From contig CAMCVH010000001.1 of the NCBI GenBank assembly GCA_945881875.1, positions 434,001 to 498,000 on the forward strand: 64,000 nucleotides of DNA, in the 5' to 3' direction. Below, piece after piece: positions 1 through 9,470 of this stretch. The position numbers and the translations under genes were made by a program. The stretch's first letter is position 1. Each line of letters starts with the position of its first letter. Below the pieces are notes generated by a model. It did no database searches. It was not told the origin of the DNA and saw only the letters and a list, made by a program, of their open reading frames with translations. This DNA is from Polynucleobacter meluiroseus. GTDB lineage: Bacteria; Pseudomonadota; Gammaproteobacteria; Burkholderiales; Burkholderiaceae.

Positions 1-180
1 GTTGAGAGCGGCTAATTTATCCGACAAGCTCATTAATTCTGCAACTTCTTGCAAAGATAGTTTTTTTAGATCGCTGACTAATTTAGCCGACTCATTGATG
101 AAGATCGGCAAAGTATGCTGATCTGTTGATGGCGGGGTTTCATAGTCCAAACTTTTAGCAGGCGATAGTACGATTAACAT
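1..180 (-). CDS. yaaA: Peroxide stress protein YaaA, N-terminal part
   Basis: Not in the ORF track because the window edge cuts it. Reading the minus strand from the ATG at 180 gives 60 uninterrupted codons beginning MLIVLSPAKSLDYETPP, the characteristic opening of the DUF328/YaaA family. YaaA lowers free iron and protects DNA and proteins during peroxide stress in E. coli; its DNA-binding fold is known from structure. Only about a quarter of the usual 250-260 residues is visible. It is divergent from the GST gene at 286, with about 105 bases between them. Confidence 0.9.
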   Translation of the reverse strand, partial: MLIVLSPAKSLDYETPPSTDQHTLPIFINESAKLVSDLKKLSLQEVAELMSLSDKLAALN

Positions 181-285
181 GGCAAAATGATCTCTTGTTA
201 TTGATGACTTAATGTTTGAATCATACCGCTTTGGAATTAATCCTGCCATTAACTAAATAAGCAAGAAAATAAGAAAGTTCCAGTT

Positions 286-1011
286 ATGCCAAATAAAACA
301 AAAGAGATGATTGATATTTATAGTTGGGCTACACCCAACGGTCATAAAGTACACATCATGATGGAAGAATGTGGCTATCGCTTAGGTCGCGATTGGTTAG
401 CCCACCCTGTTGATATCAGTGCCGGAGATCAATTTACAAAAGAATTCTTAAGTATCAGTCCCAACAATAAGATTCCAGCGATGGTGGATCCTCATGGTCC
501 AGATGGTAAACCCATGGCTCTTTTTGAATCTGGTGCCATTTTGCTTTACTTAGCCAGTAAAACAGGACGCTTTTTACCGAAGACCACTCGAGGAAAATTT
601 GAAGTGATGCAGTGGTTAATGTTCCAAATGGGTGGCGTGGGCCCTATGTTGGGTCAAACCCACCACTTCCGTATCTATGCCCCGGAAAAAGTGCCTTACG
701 CCATTGATCGTTACACCAATGAGACTCGACGTTTATATGGCGTGATGGATAAAGAGTTATCCAAAAAACGTTTCATCGCCGGCAAGGATTACAGCATTGC
801 TGACATCGCTATTTTCCCTTGGACACGTTCATGGAAAAACCAAGGCATTACTTTGGAAGAGTTCCCGAATGTCAATAGTTGGCATGAGGAAATCGCAGCA
901 CGCCCGGCTGTGAAGCGTGGCGTTGAAGTTTTAACCGCTTTAAGAAAGCCGCTGACCGATGACAAAGCTAAAGAAAATCTATTTGGCAAAGCACAGTATC
1001 AAAAGCGCTGA
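286..1011 (+). CDS. yfcG: Glutathione S-transferase, YfcG-like (Nu class)
   Basis: A 241-residue cytosolic GST. The N-terminal thioredoxin-like domain (about 8-95) carries TPNGHKV, the SPNNKIPA loop with the cis-proline, and FESGAILLYLA, whose Glu-Ser binds the glutathione gamma-glutamyl group. The all-helical domain follows (about 105-230) with GPMLGQ and the YSIADIA capping box. The match to E. coli YfcG, a disulfide-bond reductase that uses glutathione, runs the full length. A second possible start at residue 8 (MIDIYSW) would fit family length better; neither has a strong ribosome site. Probable role: thiol-disulfide exchange, in keeping with the neighbouring yaaA. Confidence 0.9.
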   Translation: MPNKTKEMIDIYSWATPNGHKVHIMMEECGYRLGRDWLAHPVDISAGDQFTKEFLSISPNNKIPAMVDPHGPDGKPMALFESGAILLYLASKTGRFLPKTTRGKFEVMQWLMFQMGGVGPMLGQTHHFRIYAPEKVPYAIDRYTNETRRLYGVMDKELSKKRFIAGKDYSIADIAIFPWTRSWKNQGITLEEFPNVNSWHEEIAARPAVKRGVEVLTALRKPLTDDKAKENLFGKAQYQKR

Positions 1012-1030
1012 AGCTTAGGGCTTTGTAGTT

Positions 1031-1690
1031 TTAGTTGTTTGGAGTTGGCTTGGCAAACTTCTGATATAAAGCTTTAGCAAAAACCCAGGCAGCAGGTAAC
1101 CCTGGGATGATGATCATGGCCAAAGCGACTATTGAGAAATTGGCTTTTACCCAAGGGTGATCGCCAATGAGATATCCCAAAGTTGTTAAGCTACCAACCC
1201 ACAAAATGCCACCAGCAATATTGAATGCGGTGAACTTTGAATAAGACATTTGAGCAACACCTGCTACAAAAGGTGCAAAGGTTCTTATGAAAGGTAAAAA
1301 GCGTCCAATCACAATCGTGATGGGACCGTGCTTTTCGTAAAACTCATGGGTTTTATCAAAGGCATCTTTATTAAACCAGCGAGAATTCTGCCACCCAAAA
1401 ACTTTCGGTCCAATCCAACGTCCAATCGAGTAGTTAAGAGCATCACCCGTAATGGCTGCAATGATCAAAAGAATCATCAGTAAAGGTAAGCTCATACCGC
1501 CAACTGCCGCGATAGCTCCAGCAACAAACAGTAGTGAGTCACCAGGTAAAAATGGCATAACTACCAAGCCTGTCTCAACAAAAATGATCGCAAATAGTAA
1601 TGCGTAAACCCAAGGACCCCAGGCATCTACAACTGTGATCAGATGCTTATCAAGGTGAAGAAATAAATCAATGAGATTTGGAAAATCCAT
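1031..1690 (-). CDS. DedA-family membrane protein
   Basis: A 219-residue inner-membrane protein with four to five hydrophobic spans. It has the DedA signatures FLPGDSLLFVAGA near residue 47 and GRFLPFIRTFAPFVAG near 128-143. DedA proteins (YqjA, YghB, DbcA group) flip polyprenyl-phosphate or phospholipid and support proton-motive-force-dependent envelope functions. The start ATG overlaps the purU stop by one base (TAATG), so the two are probably translated from one mRNA. The exact substrate cannot be told from sequence. Confidence 0.9.
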   Translation of the reverse strand: MDFPNLIDLFLHLDKHLITVVDAWGPWVYALLFAIIFVETGLVVMPFLPGDSLLFVAGAIAAVGGMSLPLLMILLIIAAITGDALNYSIGRWIGPKVFGWQNSRWFNKDAFDKTHEFYEKHGPITIVIGRFLPFIRTFAPFVAGVAQMSYSKFTAFNIAGGILWVGSLTTLGYLIGDHPWVKANFSIVALAMIIIPGLPAAWVFAKALYQKFAKPTPNN

Positions 1691-2565
1691 TACTGAAATA
1701 CCACCGTACTTTTACCGTTTAATAAAATGCGGTGCTCAGCATGCCAGCGAACAGCTCTTGATAAAGCCATGCATTCGACATCGCGACCTACTGCTGCCAA
1801 TTCATCCGGGTTCATAGAGTGATTGACACGCTCTACGCCTTGCTCAATGATCGGACCCTCGTCCAATTCGGTCGTGACATAGTGAGCAGTAGCCCCAATT
1901 AGTTTGACACCCCTTTGATGGGCTTGCCAATAAGGTTTAGCGCCTTTGAAGCTTGGTAAGAATGAATGATGAATATTAATAGCTCGACCTGATAATTTTT
2001 TGCAAACCTTAGTTGAAAGAATTTGCATATATCTAGCTAAAACAACCAAATCAATTTTTTCGTCATCAATTAGTTTTAGTAACTGGTCTTCTTGTTCTTC
2101 TCTCCTAGCATCAGTCGCGCTGCTTAGAGGCATGTAATGAAATGGAATATTGTAAGACTTGGCTAATGGCGCGAAGTCATGATGATTAGAAACAATGCCA
2201 GCGATCTCAATCGGTAGATAACCGCTATGCGTTCTAAATAGCAAATCATTCAAACAATGCCCTAACTTAGAAACCATGATCAAGACTTTAGGTTTTCTTG
2301 CGGCGTCAAATAACTCCCACTCCATTGCAAAAGTGGTACCGATATCTTTGAATGCTGTGTGTAAATGATCGAGATTGAGGTCTTGACTAGTTTTGGCAAA
2401 ATGCACGCGCATAAAAAAGCGATGTGTAAACGTGTCACTAAATTGCGCAGAATCCAAAATGTTAGCAGTTTGAGCTAATAAAAACTGGCTCACAGCATGA
2501 ACAATACCCGGACGGTCAGGGCAAGCTATTTTGAGGATATAACCTTGTGTAGACATAACCGCCAT
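1690..2565 (-). CDS. purU: Formyltetrahydrofolate deformylase PurU
   Basis: A 291-residue enzyme that hydrolyses 10-formyl-THF to formate and THF, supplying formate for purine synthesis and balancing the one-carbon pool. An N-terminal ACT domain (about 8-85, KIACPDRPGIVHAVS) is followed by a formyltransferase-type domain. INIHHSFLPSFKGAKPY and TTELDEGPII carry the catalytic Asn/His/Asp set. ATG codons at 2565 and 2556 are both possible starts; the latter gives MSTQGYILK, closer to homologues. It lies first in a two-gene unit with the DedA gene. Confidence 0.95.
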   Translation of the reverse strand: MAVMSTQGYILKIACPDRPGIVHAVSQFLLAQTANILDSAQFSDTFTHRFFMRVHFAKTSQDLNLDHLHTAFKDIGTTFAMEWELFDAARKPKVLIMVSKLGHCLNDLLFRTHSGYLPIEIAGIVSNHHDFAPLAKSYNIPFHYMPLSSATDARREEQEDQLLKLIDDEKIDLVVLARYMQILSTKVCKKLSGRAINIHHSFLPSFKGAKPYWQAHQRGVKLIGATAHYVTTELDEGPIIEQGVERVNHSMNPDELAAVGRDVECMALSRAVRWHAEHRILLNGKSTVVFQ

Positions 2566-2711
2566 TATCCATAATCAAAGGCTAACTGTCGAAAATCTAT
2601 CGCCATTCAGGTGAAAAAGACAGATCTTTATAAAAAATGGCGAAAAATCATTTTTCACAGTCACACACGCTTAAACTTATACTTTAGATACTTCATCAAT
2701 AAGGCTAAGAA

Positions 2712-3563
2712 ATGAGTATTCAGTCAGTGGGGATTATCGGTGCGGGCACTATGGGTAATGGTATAGCCCAGGCATGCGCTATTGCTGGTCTTCAAGTAGT
2801 AATGGTGGACATTAACGACGCTGCCACTCAAAAGGGTCTTGCTACCATTACAGGTAGTCTTGATCGTCTCATTAAGAAGGAAAAAATGACTGAGGCTGAG
2901 AAGTCAGCGGCCTTAGCTAGAATCAAAATCAGTACAAACTATCAAGACTTCACAAGCACTCAAATGGTGATTGAAGCCGCCACTGAAAACTATGAACTCA
3001 AACTGAAGATCCTCAAACAGCTTGATGGCATTGTTTCGAAAGATATCATCATTGCGAGCAATACTTCATCGATATCGATCACACAAATGGCAGCTGAAGT
3101 TAGCCATCCTGATCGTTTCATTGGTATGCACTTTTTTAATCCGGTGCCACTCATGGCTTTGGTTGAAATTATCCGCGGGCTTCAGACCAGCGATCAAACC
3201 CATCAGTTTGTTAATGCCATGGCTAAAGCACTCGGCAAAGAACCGATCACAGTCAAAAATGCTCCAGGCTTTGTAGTTAACCGAATCCTTGTACCCATGA
3301 TCAATGAGGCTTTTTTTGTTCTTGCAGAGGGTTTGGCTAGTCCAGAGGATATCGATGCGGGGATGAAATTAGGTTGCAATCACCCCATTGGTCCTTTAGC
3401 TTTGGCAGACATGATTGGTCTAGATACTTGCTTAGCCATCATGGATGTTTATTTTAAGAATTTCAGTGATTCTAAATACCGCCCTTGCCCTCTCTTACGC
3501 GAAATGGTCGCTGCTGGCTACCTAGGACGTAAAACGGGTAGAGGTGTTTATCAATACGATTAG
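2712..3563 (+). CDS. hbd: 3-hydroxybutyryl-CoA dehydrogenase
   Basis: A 283-residue NAD(P)-dependent 3-hydroxyacyl-CoA dehydrogenase. The Rossmann motif is GIIGAGTMGNGIAQACA (8-24). The substrate site includes ASNTSSISIT (about 115-124) and GMHFFNPVPLMALVEII, holding the catalytic His-Glu pair. GFVVNRILVPMINEA starts the helical C-terminal domain. Length is exactly that of the short hbd/paaH/mmgB family. An AGG about 8 bases before the ATG supports the start. It converts acetoacetyl-CoA and 3-hydroxybutyryl-CoA in fatty-acid or storage-polymer metabolism; no partner gene is adjacent. Confidence 0.92.
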   Translation: MSIQSVGIIGAGTMGNGIAQACAIAGLQVVMVDINDAATQKGLATITGSLDRLIKKEKMTEAEKSAALARIKISTNYQDFTSTQMVIEAATENYELKLKILKQLDGIVSKDIIIASNTSSISITQMAAEVSHPDRFIGMHFFNPVPLMALVEIIRGLQTSDQTHQFVNAMAKALGKEPITVKNAPGFVVNRILVPMINEAFFVLAEGLASPEDIDAGMKLGCNHPIGPLALADMIGLDTCLAIMDVYFKNFSDSKYRPCPLLREMVAAGYLGRKTGRGVYQYD

Positions 3564-3585
3564 ATACAAATAAAAACAATCATTC

Positions 3586-4053
3586 ATGCTCGCACCCATT
3601 ACAAAATTTATCAGTTACGCAGGCCTCATTCCGTTCATTCTTCTATCAGGTCTCATTCAGTTGATGGAATCCCCTTGGGATTTTTGGGCAGCCAACTCCT
3701 TACTTCTATATAGCGCAAGCATTACGTCTTTTGTAGGTGCTCTGCATTGGGGTCCATTGCTGATGCCAAAGTCCAATCCGCATAGCCATCAGTTTTGGCG
3801 CGATAAGGGTGCTTGGATTTGGGGTGTTACGCCATCACTTCTGGCTTGGATGGCACTCCACATGAGTTTTTCATATGGCTATTTTGTGATTGCTGCTACG
3901 CTGATTGCGACCCTTATCGTTGATAAGATGCAATTTCGTCATTTGATTGAAGATCAAGCTTACCTCAATGATTTTTTAAAGATGCGCACTGTTCTGACAG
4001 TTGTAGCTTCAGCCAGCCTCATTTGGGCTGGTCTTGCTATTCGGCAGTTTTAA
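3586..4053 (+). CDS. DUF3429 family membrane protein
   Basis: A 155-residue protein with four or five hydrophobic segments. The stretch SPWDFWAANSLLLYSASITSFVGALHWG is typical of the DUF3429 family, whose function is unknown. It follows hbd by 22 bases on the same strand, so the two are likely co-transcribed. There is no clear ribosome site before the ATG. It converges on the YqhA-type gene with only 26 bases between stop codons. Confidence 0.75.
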   Translation: MLAPITKFISYAGLIPFILLSGLIQLMESPWDFWAANSLLLYSASITSFVGALHWGPLLMPKSNPHSHQFWRDKGAWIWGVTPSLLAWMALHMSFSYGYFVIAATLIATLIVDKMQFRHLIEDQAYLNDFLKMRTVLTVVASASLIWAGLAIRQF

Positions 4054-4079
4054 ATAGGCCGCCGCTAAGGGATTAATTC

Positions 4080-4625
4080 TTAGTGCTGTTTTTTTGCCTG
4101 AGCTAAGATTTTCTCAGTGTAAGCAATCGCTAGAGCAGACACCACAAATGTTAAGTGAATGATTGTTTGCCACATGAGCGTTTTGTCATCCATACTCTCT
4201 GCATTGATAAATGTCTTCAATAGATGTATTGAAGAAATACCAATAATCGCCGTAGCAAGCTTTACTTTCAGAACGCCCGCGTTCACATGAGACAACCACT
4301 CCGGTTGATCCGGATGTTTTTCAAGCTCCAAGCGAGAAACAAAAGTCTCCCAACCACCGACAATCACCATCACCAATAAGTTGGAGATCATTACGACGTC
4401 GATCAGACCCAAAACAATCAACATGATCTGGGTTTCAGTAGTGCCGCCATGAGTCATCAACATAGAAATGAGATGTACCAACTCTTGCCAAAACTGAACT
4501 ACATAGACTCCTTGCGCCACGATCAAACCGATATACAAGGGAGCCTGTAACCAACGGCTCATAAATATCCAACGAGGAAGAGTGCCTAATTTTTCTGATG
4601 ATGGTGTGTTGGTGTTTTCGCTCAT
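4080..4625 (-). CDS. UPF0114 (YqhA/TIGR00645) membrane protein
   Basis: A 181-residue integral membrane protein. After a polar N-terminus it has hydrophobic spans at about 30-50, 67-90, 120-140 and 152-170. [16 protein letters not shown] and [20 protein letters not shown] are diagnostic of the UPF0114/TIGR00645 family. The family is widespread in proteobacteria and has no established function. It is divergent from rarA, sharing a roughly 115-base gap. Confidence 0.85.
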   Translation of the reverse strand: MSENTNTPSSEKLGTLPRWIFMSRWLQAPLYIGLIVAQGVYVVQFWQELVHLISMLMTHGGTTETQIMLIVLGLIDVVMISNLLVMVIVGGWETFVSRLELEKHPDQPEWLSHVNAGVLKVKLATAIIGISSIHLLKTFINAESMDDKTLMWQTIIHLTFVVSALAIAYTEKILAQAKKQH

Positions 4626-4740
4626 TTTGATCTTTTTAGGTAATTGATTCAGTTAAGGATGAGAACAAGTTCTTGACAGTCGACGATTGTAATAAATAAA
4701 TGATATTTCGAGCAACATGCGACAATTTGCTGATTAAACC

Positions 4741-6048
4741 ATGTCTTTGTTACCCATGACCGAAAAGTTCATTCCCCTAGCCGAAGCTCTAAGACCCAAG
4801 AGCCTTGATGAGCTAGTTGGACAAAAACATTTATTTGGTGAGGGTAAGCCACTGGCTACTGCCTTTATTTCTGGCAAACCCCATTCCATGATCCTATGGG
4901 GGCCACCCGGTGTCGGTAAAACAACCATAGCTAGGCTGGCTGCGACTGTATTTGATTGTGAATTTATTCCCTTGTCTGCCGTTTTAGCGGGAGTGAAGGA
5001 AATTCGTCAAGCTATCGAGATGGCTGAGCAAAATCTTCAGCAATTTGGACGGCAAACCATTCTTTTTGTCGATGAGATACATCGCTTTAATAAAGCTCAA
5101 CAAGATGCTTTATTACCGTTTGTTGAATCTGGCTTAGTGACCTTTATTGGCGCCACCACAGAGAATCCTTCTTTTGAAGTGAATTCAGCCCTGCTTTCTC
5201 GCTCTCAAGTTTATGTTCTAAAAACTTTATCTGAATCTGAACTTTTAGATTTATTAGAAAAAGCTAAGAAAACTATTTTTCAAGGTATGTCTATTGAGTC
5301 ATCAGCTGAGCAAATGCTCGTTCATCTTGCAGATGGCGATGCTAGAAAATTTCTGAATCTTCTTGAGCAGGCCGATCATGCCGCACAAATTAAAAAATTA
5401 AAAGAAATAACAGAAGCCTTTTTGAAAGAGTCTCTAGGCAGTCATAACCGCCGCTTTGATAAAGCCGGTGATTATTTTTATGACCAAATTTCAGCTCTTC
5501 ATAAATCAGTCAGAGGCTCTAATCCAGATGCAGCACTTTATTGGTTCTGTCGAATGATTGATGGTGGTGCAGATGCTAGATATCTAGCTAGACGAATTGT
5601 CAGAATGGCTTGGGAAGATATTGGCTTAGCTGATCCAAGAGCTATGCAATTAGCGAATGATGCGGCAAGTACTTATGAACGTTTAGGAAGTCCAGAGGGA
5701 GAGTTGGCATTAGCTGAAGCTCTTATCTATCTTGCTGCAGCACCTAAAAGTAATGCGGCTTACACAGCTTACAACCAAGCTAAAGCCTTCGTTGCCAATG
5801 ATCAAACTAGAGAGGTGCCAAGTCACCTTCGCAATGCTCCAACCCAACTCATGAAACAGTTAGGGCACGGTCATGCATACCGCTATGCTCACGACGAGCC
5901 TCATGCTTATGCTGCTGGAGAAGATTATTTACCGGAGGGTATTAATCAGCCCAATTGGTACCAACCGACAGATCGAGGGCTAGAAGTAAAAATTAAAGAA
6001 AAATTAGCATTCTTAAAATCTCTCGACGATCAGAAGAAAAAGAAATAA
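4741..6048 (+). CDS. rarA: Replication-associated recombination protein A (RarA/MgsA)
   Basis: A 435-residue AAA+ ATPase related to clamp-loader subunits that acts at stalled replication forks. Walker A is [11 protein letters not shown] (about 58-68), Walker B is [10 protein letters not shown] (about 112-121), and [21 protein letters not shown] holds sensor 1 and the arginine finger. The C-terminal MgsA oligomerisation domain includes [13 protein letters not shown] and GDARYLARR-like segments. Length matches E. coli RarA. In many relatives lolA or ftsK lies just upstream; here the gene stands alone behind a possible promoter with TTGACA at 4673-4678. A bidirectional terminator follows. Confidence 0.95.
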   Translation: MSLLPMTEKFIPLAEALRPKSLDELVGQKHLFGEGKPLATAFISGKPHSMILWGPPGVGKTTIARLAATVFDCEFIPLSAVLAGVKEIRQAIEMAEQNLQQFGRQTILFVDEIHRFNKAQQDALLPFVESGLVTFIGATTENPSFEVNSALLSRSQVYVLKTLSESELLDLLEKAKKTIFQGMSIESSAEQMLVHLADGDARKFLNLLEQADHAAQIKKLKEITEAFLKESLGSHNRRFDKAGDYFYDQISALHKSVRGSNPDAALYWFCRMIDGGADARYLARRIVRMAWEDIGLADPRAMQLANDAASTYERLGSPEGELALAEALIYLAAAPKSNAAYTAYNQAKAFVANDQTREVPSHLRNAPTQLMKQLGHGHAYRYAHDEPHAYAAGEDYLPEGINQPNWYQPTDRGLEVKIKEKLAFLKSLDDQKKKK

Positions 6049-6072
6049 AGAAATAAAGAGACTTTTAGTAAT

Positions 6073-6105
6073 AAAAAAGCCTGTTAAAAATTAGCAGGCT
6101 TTTTT
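6073..6105. terminator. Bidirectional Rho-independent terminator between rarA and fccB
   Basis: AAAAAAGCCTG and CAGGCTTTTTT form an 11-bp stem around an 11-base loop, with T runs on either strand. It sits between the convergent genes rarA and fccB and can serve both. Confidence 0.88.
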
Positions 6106-6149
6106 ATTTATTACGTTGTTGCGTTGTTTTCTTCGTGCTTAATTACTCT

Positions 6150-7427
6150 TTACACCAACATGTCTGCCCAAATATTACGAGCCCATGCATGAGCGTAAAC
6201 GCCCTCTAGTGGATTGGCAGCAGCGGAAACACCACCTGATCCAGGCACAGTCACCATCGTGCGTTTTCCAGCATCGTAGATGTGAACGCTTGCAACGTGA
6301 ACGACATCTGTTGAATTAACAAAGCTGTAGCAAGTGTTGTTGTAGAGAGGCATTTGACTGACATCATTACCACTTAAGATTGCCACAATGGCTGCAGCAC
6401 AAGTTTTACCGTGTTGGTTAGCCATGTGACCAGACTTAGGCATACCTGGAGCAATTTGAATAGCATCACCTAATACGTGAACATTCGGCGCAACTTTTGA
6501 TTCGAAAGTTAAGAAATCAACTTCACACCAACGGGCATTCATATTAGCTAAGCCAGTTTTAAGAGCAATGGTACCTGCACGCATCGGTGGTAGTACGTTC
6601 AAAACGTTAGCTTTGATGTCATCATTAAATTCAAACTTTAAAGTTTTGTTTTTAACGTCAACATCAGTCAAGCTGTGTTTTGGTCGATAGTCAATCATTC
6701 CGGTATAGCGTGTTGACCATGCAGCTTTAAATAAACCTGGCTTTGATGTCACATCATCGTTGGCATCCAAAATCAAAATCTTGCTCTTAGGTTTATTCTG
6801 CTTAAAGTAGTCAGCTACCTGACAAACGCGCTCATATGGTCCAGGAGGGCAACGATAAGGAGCCAGTGGAATGGTAATAGCGAAAACGCCGCCGTCTTTC
6901 ATAGACTCTAATTGCTGTCTAAGAGCAACAGTTTGTGCACCTGCTTTCCAAGCGTGAAGAACTGAGTCTTGAGCTGCTTGAGACTTCATGCCTGGCAAGC
7001 TTTCGTAATTCAAATCAACACCTGGTGAAACGATCAAGCGATCGTAGGCCAGAGTTGCTCCACCAGCGAGCTTAACTTGGCGTTTTGCTACATCAACGGA
7101 AACTACAGAATCTTTAACTAAATTAATACCATGATTTTTCTTAAGGCCATCATAGGAAATAGTGAGGTCTTCAATCTTTCTGCTTCCGCCAATAACTAAG
7201 TTGGACATGGGGCAAGAAATAAAGTTCTGACTAGGCTCGATCAAGGTGACGTCAGCCGTGTAATTTGAGAACTTACGAACATACTTAGCTGCTGTTGCGC
7301 CGCCATAACCTCCACCGACTACAACAACCTTGCCACCTTTGGCGTTGATCGGGGCTGAGGCACAACCCACAAGAGCACTAGCTGCTGCACCTGCACCCAC
7401 CATTTGTATAAATTGACGTCTTTGCAC
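6150..7427 (-). CDS. fccB: Flavocytochrome c sulfide dehydrogenase, flavoprotein subunit
   Basis: A 425-residue periplasmic FAD protein that oxidises sulfide and passes electrons to the cytochrome subunit. It opens with a twin-arginine signal (RRQFIQMVGAGAAASALVGC); the GC at its end could also serve as a lipobox. The FAD site is VVVVGGGYGGATAAKYV. Cysteines in SCPMSN and RCPPGPYERV fit the redox disulfide of the family, and the C-terminal FCSD domain ends the protein. The start is GTG, with AGGAG six bases upstream; the ATG alternatives lie inside the signal. It lies 13 bases after fccA. No sox genes are in view. Confidence 0.9.
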   Translation of the reverse strand: MQRRQFIQMVGAGAAASALVGCASAPINAKGGKVVVVGGGYGGATAAKYVRKFSNYTADVTLIEPSQNFISCPMSNLVIGGSRKIEDLTISYDGLKKNHGINLVKDSVVSVDVAKRQVKLAGGATLAYDRLIVSPGVDLNYESLPGMKSQAAQDSVLHAWKAGAQTVALRQQLESMKDGGVFAITIPLAPYRCPPGPYERVCQVADYFKQNKPKSKILILDANDDVTSKPGLFKAAWSTRYTGMIDYRPKHSLTDVDVKNKTLKFEFNDDIKANVLNVLPPMRAGTIALKTGLANMNARWCEVDFLTFESKVAPNVHVLGDAIQIAPGMPKSGHMANQHGKTCAAAIVAILSGNDVSQMPLYNNTCYSFVNSTDVVHVASVHIYDAGKRTMVTVPGSGGVSAAANPLEGVYAHAWARNIWADMLV

Positions 7428-7440
7428 GATGAGCTCCTAA

Positions 7441-7788
7441 TTATTTAGTTTTAGCAGCTGGTTTAACAGCTGGCAATGCGGCGAAGTAAGCTGAGATGAT
7501 TTCTATCTGCTCATCTGTATAGCCTTTGCTCAATTGATGCATGATGGTGGCTTCGCGCTTACCTGTTTTGTACTCATTCATTTTTTTGATCAACTCGTTT
7601 TTATCTTGGCCCGCAAGACTGACTAATCCACCGCCCTCTGAGTAACCATCTGTTCCATGACAGGCAGCACAGGATGCTGCCCATTGTTTAACCTGAAGTG
7701 ACTGCGCTTGAGCTGCTGTAGCAAAGCATAAAGCTGTCATTAAGCTGGACAATACTAATATTGGTCGACGAATAATTGAATAAGTCAT
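7441..7788 (-). CDS. fccA: Single-haem c-type cytochrome, sulfide dehydrogenase subunit
   Basis: A 115-residue periplasmic class I cytochrome c. A Sec signal ends near AAQAQS, the haem site is CAACH (about residues 39-43), and IMHQLSKGYTDEQI supplies the probable axial methionine. Its position 13 bases before fccB indicates that it is the electron acceptor of the flavoprotein. It is small and single-haem, as in SoxE-type partners rather than the dihaem form of Allochromatium. A strong site (GGGAGG) precedes the ATG. Confidence 0.88.
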   Translation of the reverse strand: MTYSIIRRPILVLSSLMTALCFATAAQAQSLQVKQWAASCAACHGTDGYSEGGGLVSLAGQDKNELIKKMNEYKTGKREATIMHQLSKGYTDEQIEIISAYFAALPAVKPAAKTK

Positions 7789-7882
7789 GATTCCTCCCTC
7801 TTGGATGGTGATTGATTCTATGGTGTTTTTTTAGTCTTCACCCTTGGGGTTTCCCCCCATAGTTACTTACTTTTGCTAACTG

Positions 7883-7898
7883 TTGTCATTGTTGACAA
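7883..7898. promoter_or_regulatory. Inverted repeat upstream of fccAB
   Basis: TTGTCA-TTGT-TGACAA is a 6-bp perfect inverted repeat about 100 bases before the fccA start. A second short hairpin, GGGG-TTT-CCCC, lies at 7846-7856 in the probable leader. The repeat is a candidate operator for sulfide- or redox-responsive control; no regulator gene is adjacent. Function is inferred only. Confidence 0.4.
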
Positions 7899-7996
7899 TT
7901 TTTGATGGATTAGCAAATCACAATTAGGTATGTTCTTAGATACTTAAGCTATATAGAAAAATATCAGGGCTTGGGGAGCGCTCTTTGAGCCTAACC

Positions 7997-8536
7997 TTAC
8001 CTGGTGACTTTTGGTGCTGTCGGAGATGTATTGACTGATTTGGCGTGTCTAGCCAGGTCGAAAAAGTCTGCGTTAACCATTAATCCGAAGTCTTTTTGGA
8101 TCACTCGACCATCCCTATCCAGAATATACAGCTCAGGAACGCCTCTTCGCTTACCAATAGCCGCTGACAGCCGAGCATCTATCATGACCACAGGAAAATC
8201 ATATTGGTGGTCTTTTAAGTAAGCTCTCACTGGCTCAACTCGTCTATCAACAGAAATGGTGATGATATTCATGGAATCTGGAGAGATTTTTTTAGTTAAT
8301 TGATCCAAGTTTTTATTCTGCTGATGACAGTAGCCGCACCATGTTGCCCAAATCTGGACGAGTGTATTTCTTTTGGTCCAATCAGATTCATCAAAAGATT
8401 GACCCTGGATACTTTGTAATTTACCTAGCGGTAAATAGTCGCCAACTTCAATCGCTAAAATGGAGTGGCTATAAAAAACTATCAGTAGACAAAAAATCTT
8501 GTTCAACAGAAATTTAGGATTTTTCATCAGGGTCAT
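7997..8536 (-). CDS. TlpA-like thioredoxin-family protein
   Basis: A 179-residue exported protein with an N-terminal hydrophobic signal (about 10-28) and a thioredoxin-like domain. The active site is ATWCGYCHQQ (Cys-Gly-Tyr-Cys, about residues 65-68), and GVPELYILDRDGRVI contains the cis-proline of the fold. TlpA/ResA proteins reduce disulfides in the periplasm, for instance on apocytochromes. The nearby fccAB cytochrome could be a client, but this is only inferred. Starts at residue 1 or 4 are both possible. Confidence 0.85.
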   Translation of the reverse strand: MTLMKNPKFLLNKIFCLLIVFYSHSILAIEVGDYLPLGKLQSIQGQSFDESDWTKRNTLVQIWATWCGYCHQQNKNLDQLTKKISPDSMNIITISVDRRVEPVRAYLKDHQYDFPVVMIDARLSAAIGKRRGVPELYILDRDGRVIQKDFGLMVNADFFDLARHAKSVNTSPTAPKVTR

Positions 8537-8565
8537 AAAGGTATCGGAATATGAATGATCCTCAA

Positions 8566-9261
8566 TTATTCAAAGAAATGCGTATAGCTCTCAGCTGAAG
8601 CTCTTTCAGTGACCAATGTATTTTCAATTTTTGTTGTGTCGGCGTAGCCCAAAGACATGCCACAAACCAATTGCTGCTCAGGCTTTAGATCCAAATGCTT
8701 GGCGATCACTCGGTGGAATTGTGTGAAAGCAGCTTGCGGACAAGTGTCTAGGCCGCGTGCTTTGGCTGTAAGCATGACGTTTTGAATAAACATGCCATAG
8801 TCCAACCAACTACCCTGCTGCATCACTCGATCAATGACAAAGAAAACGCCGACTGGTGCATCAAAAAATATGTAATTACGAGCAGTCTGGGCCTGCATTT
8901 TTTCTTTATCGCCCTTACCTAGGCCAAGCAATCCGTACAAATCGAAACCAACCTTACGACGGCGAGAGATGTATGGGTCAATCCAAGTAGACGGATAGTA
9001 ACTGTATTCTTCTGTGTGCTCCTTCAATGCCTCAGGATCATTAGAGATGCTAATGATCTCGTAAGATATAGCCTTCTTCTTTTCACCAGTGACGACATAG
9101 ACTTGCCATGGCTGAGTATTTGTTCCTGATGGCGCACGACCAGAAACCTCAATAAGATCTAAAAGATCTTGTTTAGCAACCGGTTTTGGTAAAAAAGCAC
9201 GAATAGAACGACGGGCTTTAATATTGTCATCAACAACTTTTGTTATGTCTGCAGAATTCAT
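8566..9261 (-). CDS. Nitroreductase family FMN oxidoreductase
   Basis: A 231-residue cytosolic protein of the NfsB/FRase superfamily. The FMN-phosphate motif RRSIRAFLPKPV is at about 17-28 and the loop SGRAPSGTNTQPWQVYVV at about 49-67. PVGVFFVIDR and GLDTCPQAAF are conserved core segments. Such enzymes reduce nitroaromatics, quinones or enones using NAD(P)H; the natural substrate cannot be predicted. It lies 29 bases before the TlpA-like gene on the same strand and may be its operon partner. Confidence 0.88.
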   Translation of the reverse strand: MNSADITKVVDDNIKARRSIRAFLPKPVAKQDLLDLIEVSGRAPSGTNTQPWQVYVVTGEKKKAISYEIISISNDPEALKEHTEEYSYYPSTWIDPYISRRRKVGFDLYGLLGLGKGDKEKMQAQTARNYIFFDAPVGVFFVIDRVMQQGSWLDYGMFIQNVMLTAKARGLDTCPQAAFTQFHRVIAKHLDLKPEQQLVCGMSLGYADTTKIENTLVTERASAESYTHFFE

Positions 9262-9470
9262 TGAGTAGGTCTCTATGGTTTTTATTGGAAGTCGTAAGAA
9301 TAAAACAGCCCTAAACTTTATGCCTTAAGTAATTGACATGAGAGACAGTGAAAGTAAGTTCAAAAACTCTGACCATCTTGTAAGTTAATGTAATTTAATA
9401 TCATTAAGACTCTATTTAGACTATACATAGCAGCTTTTAACCTAAATTAATGTCATTAATGGCTTAAAAG

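Noticed and set aside
2611-2658. GTGAAAAA...TTTTTCAC repeat between purU and hbd
   Set aside because: A/T-rich arms with a 32-base gap in an AT-rich promoter region; likely chance.
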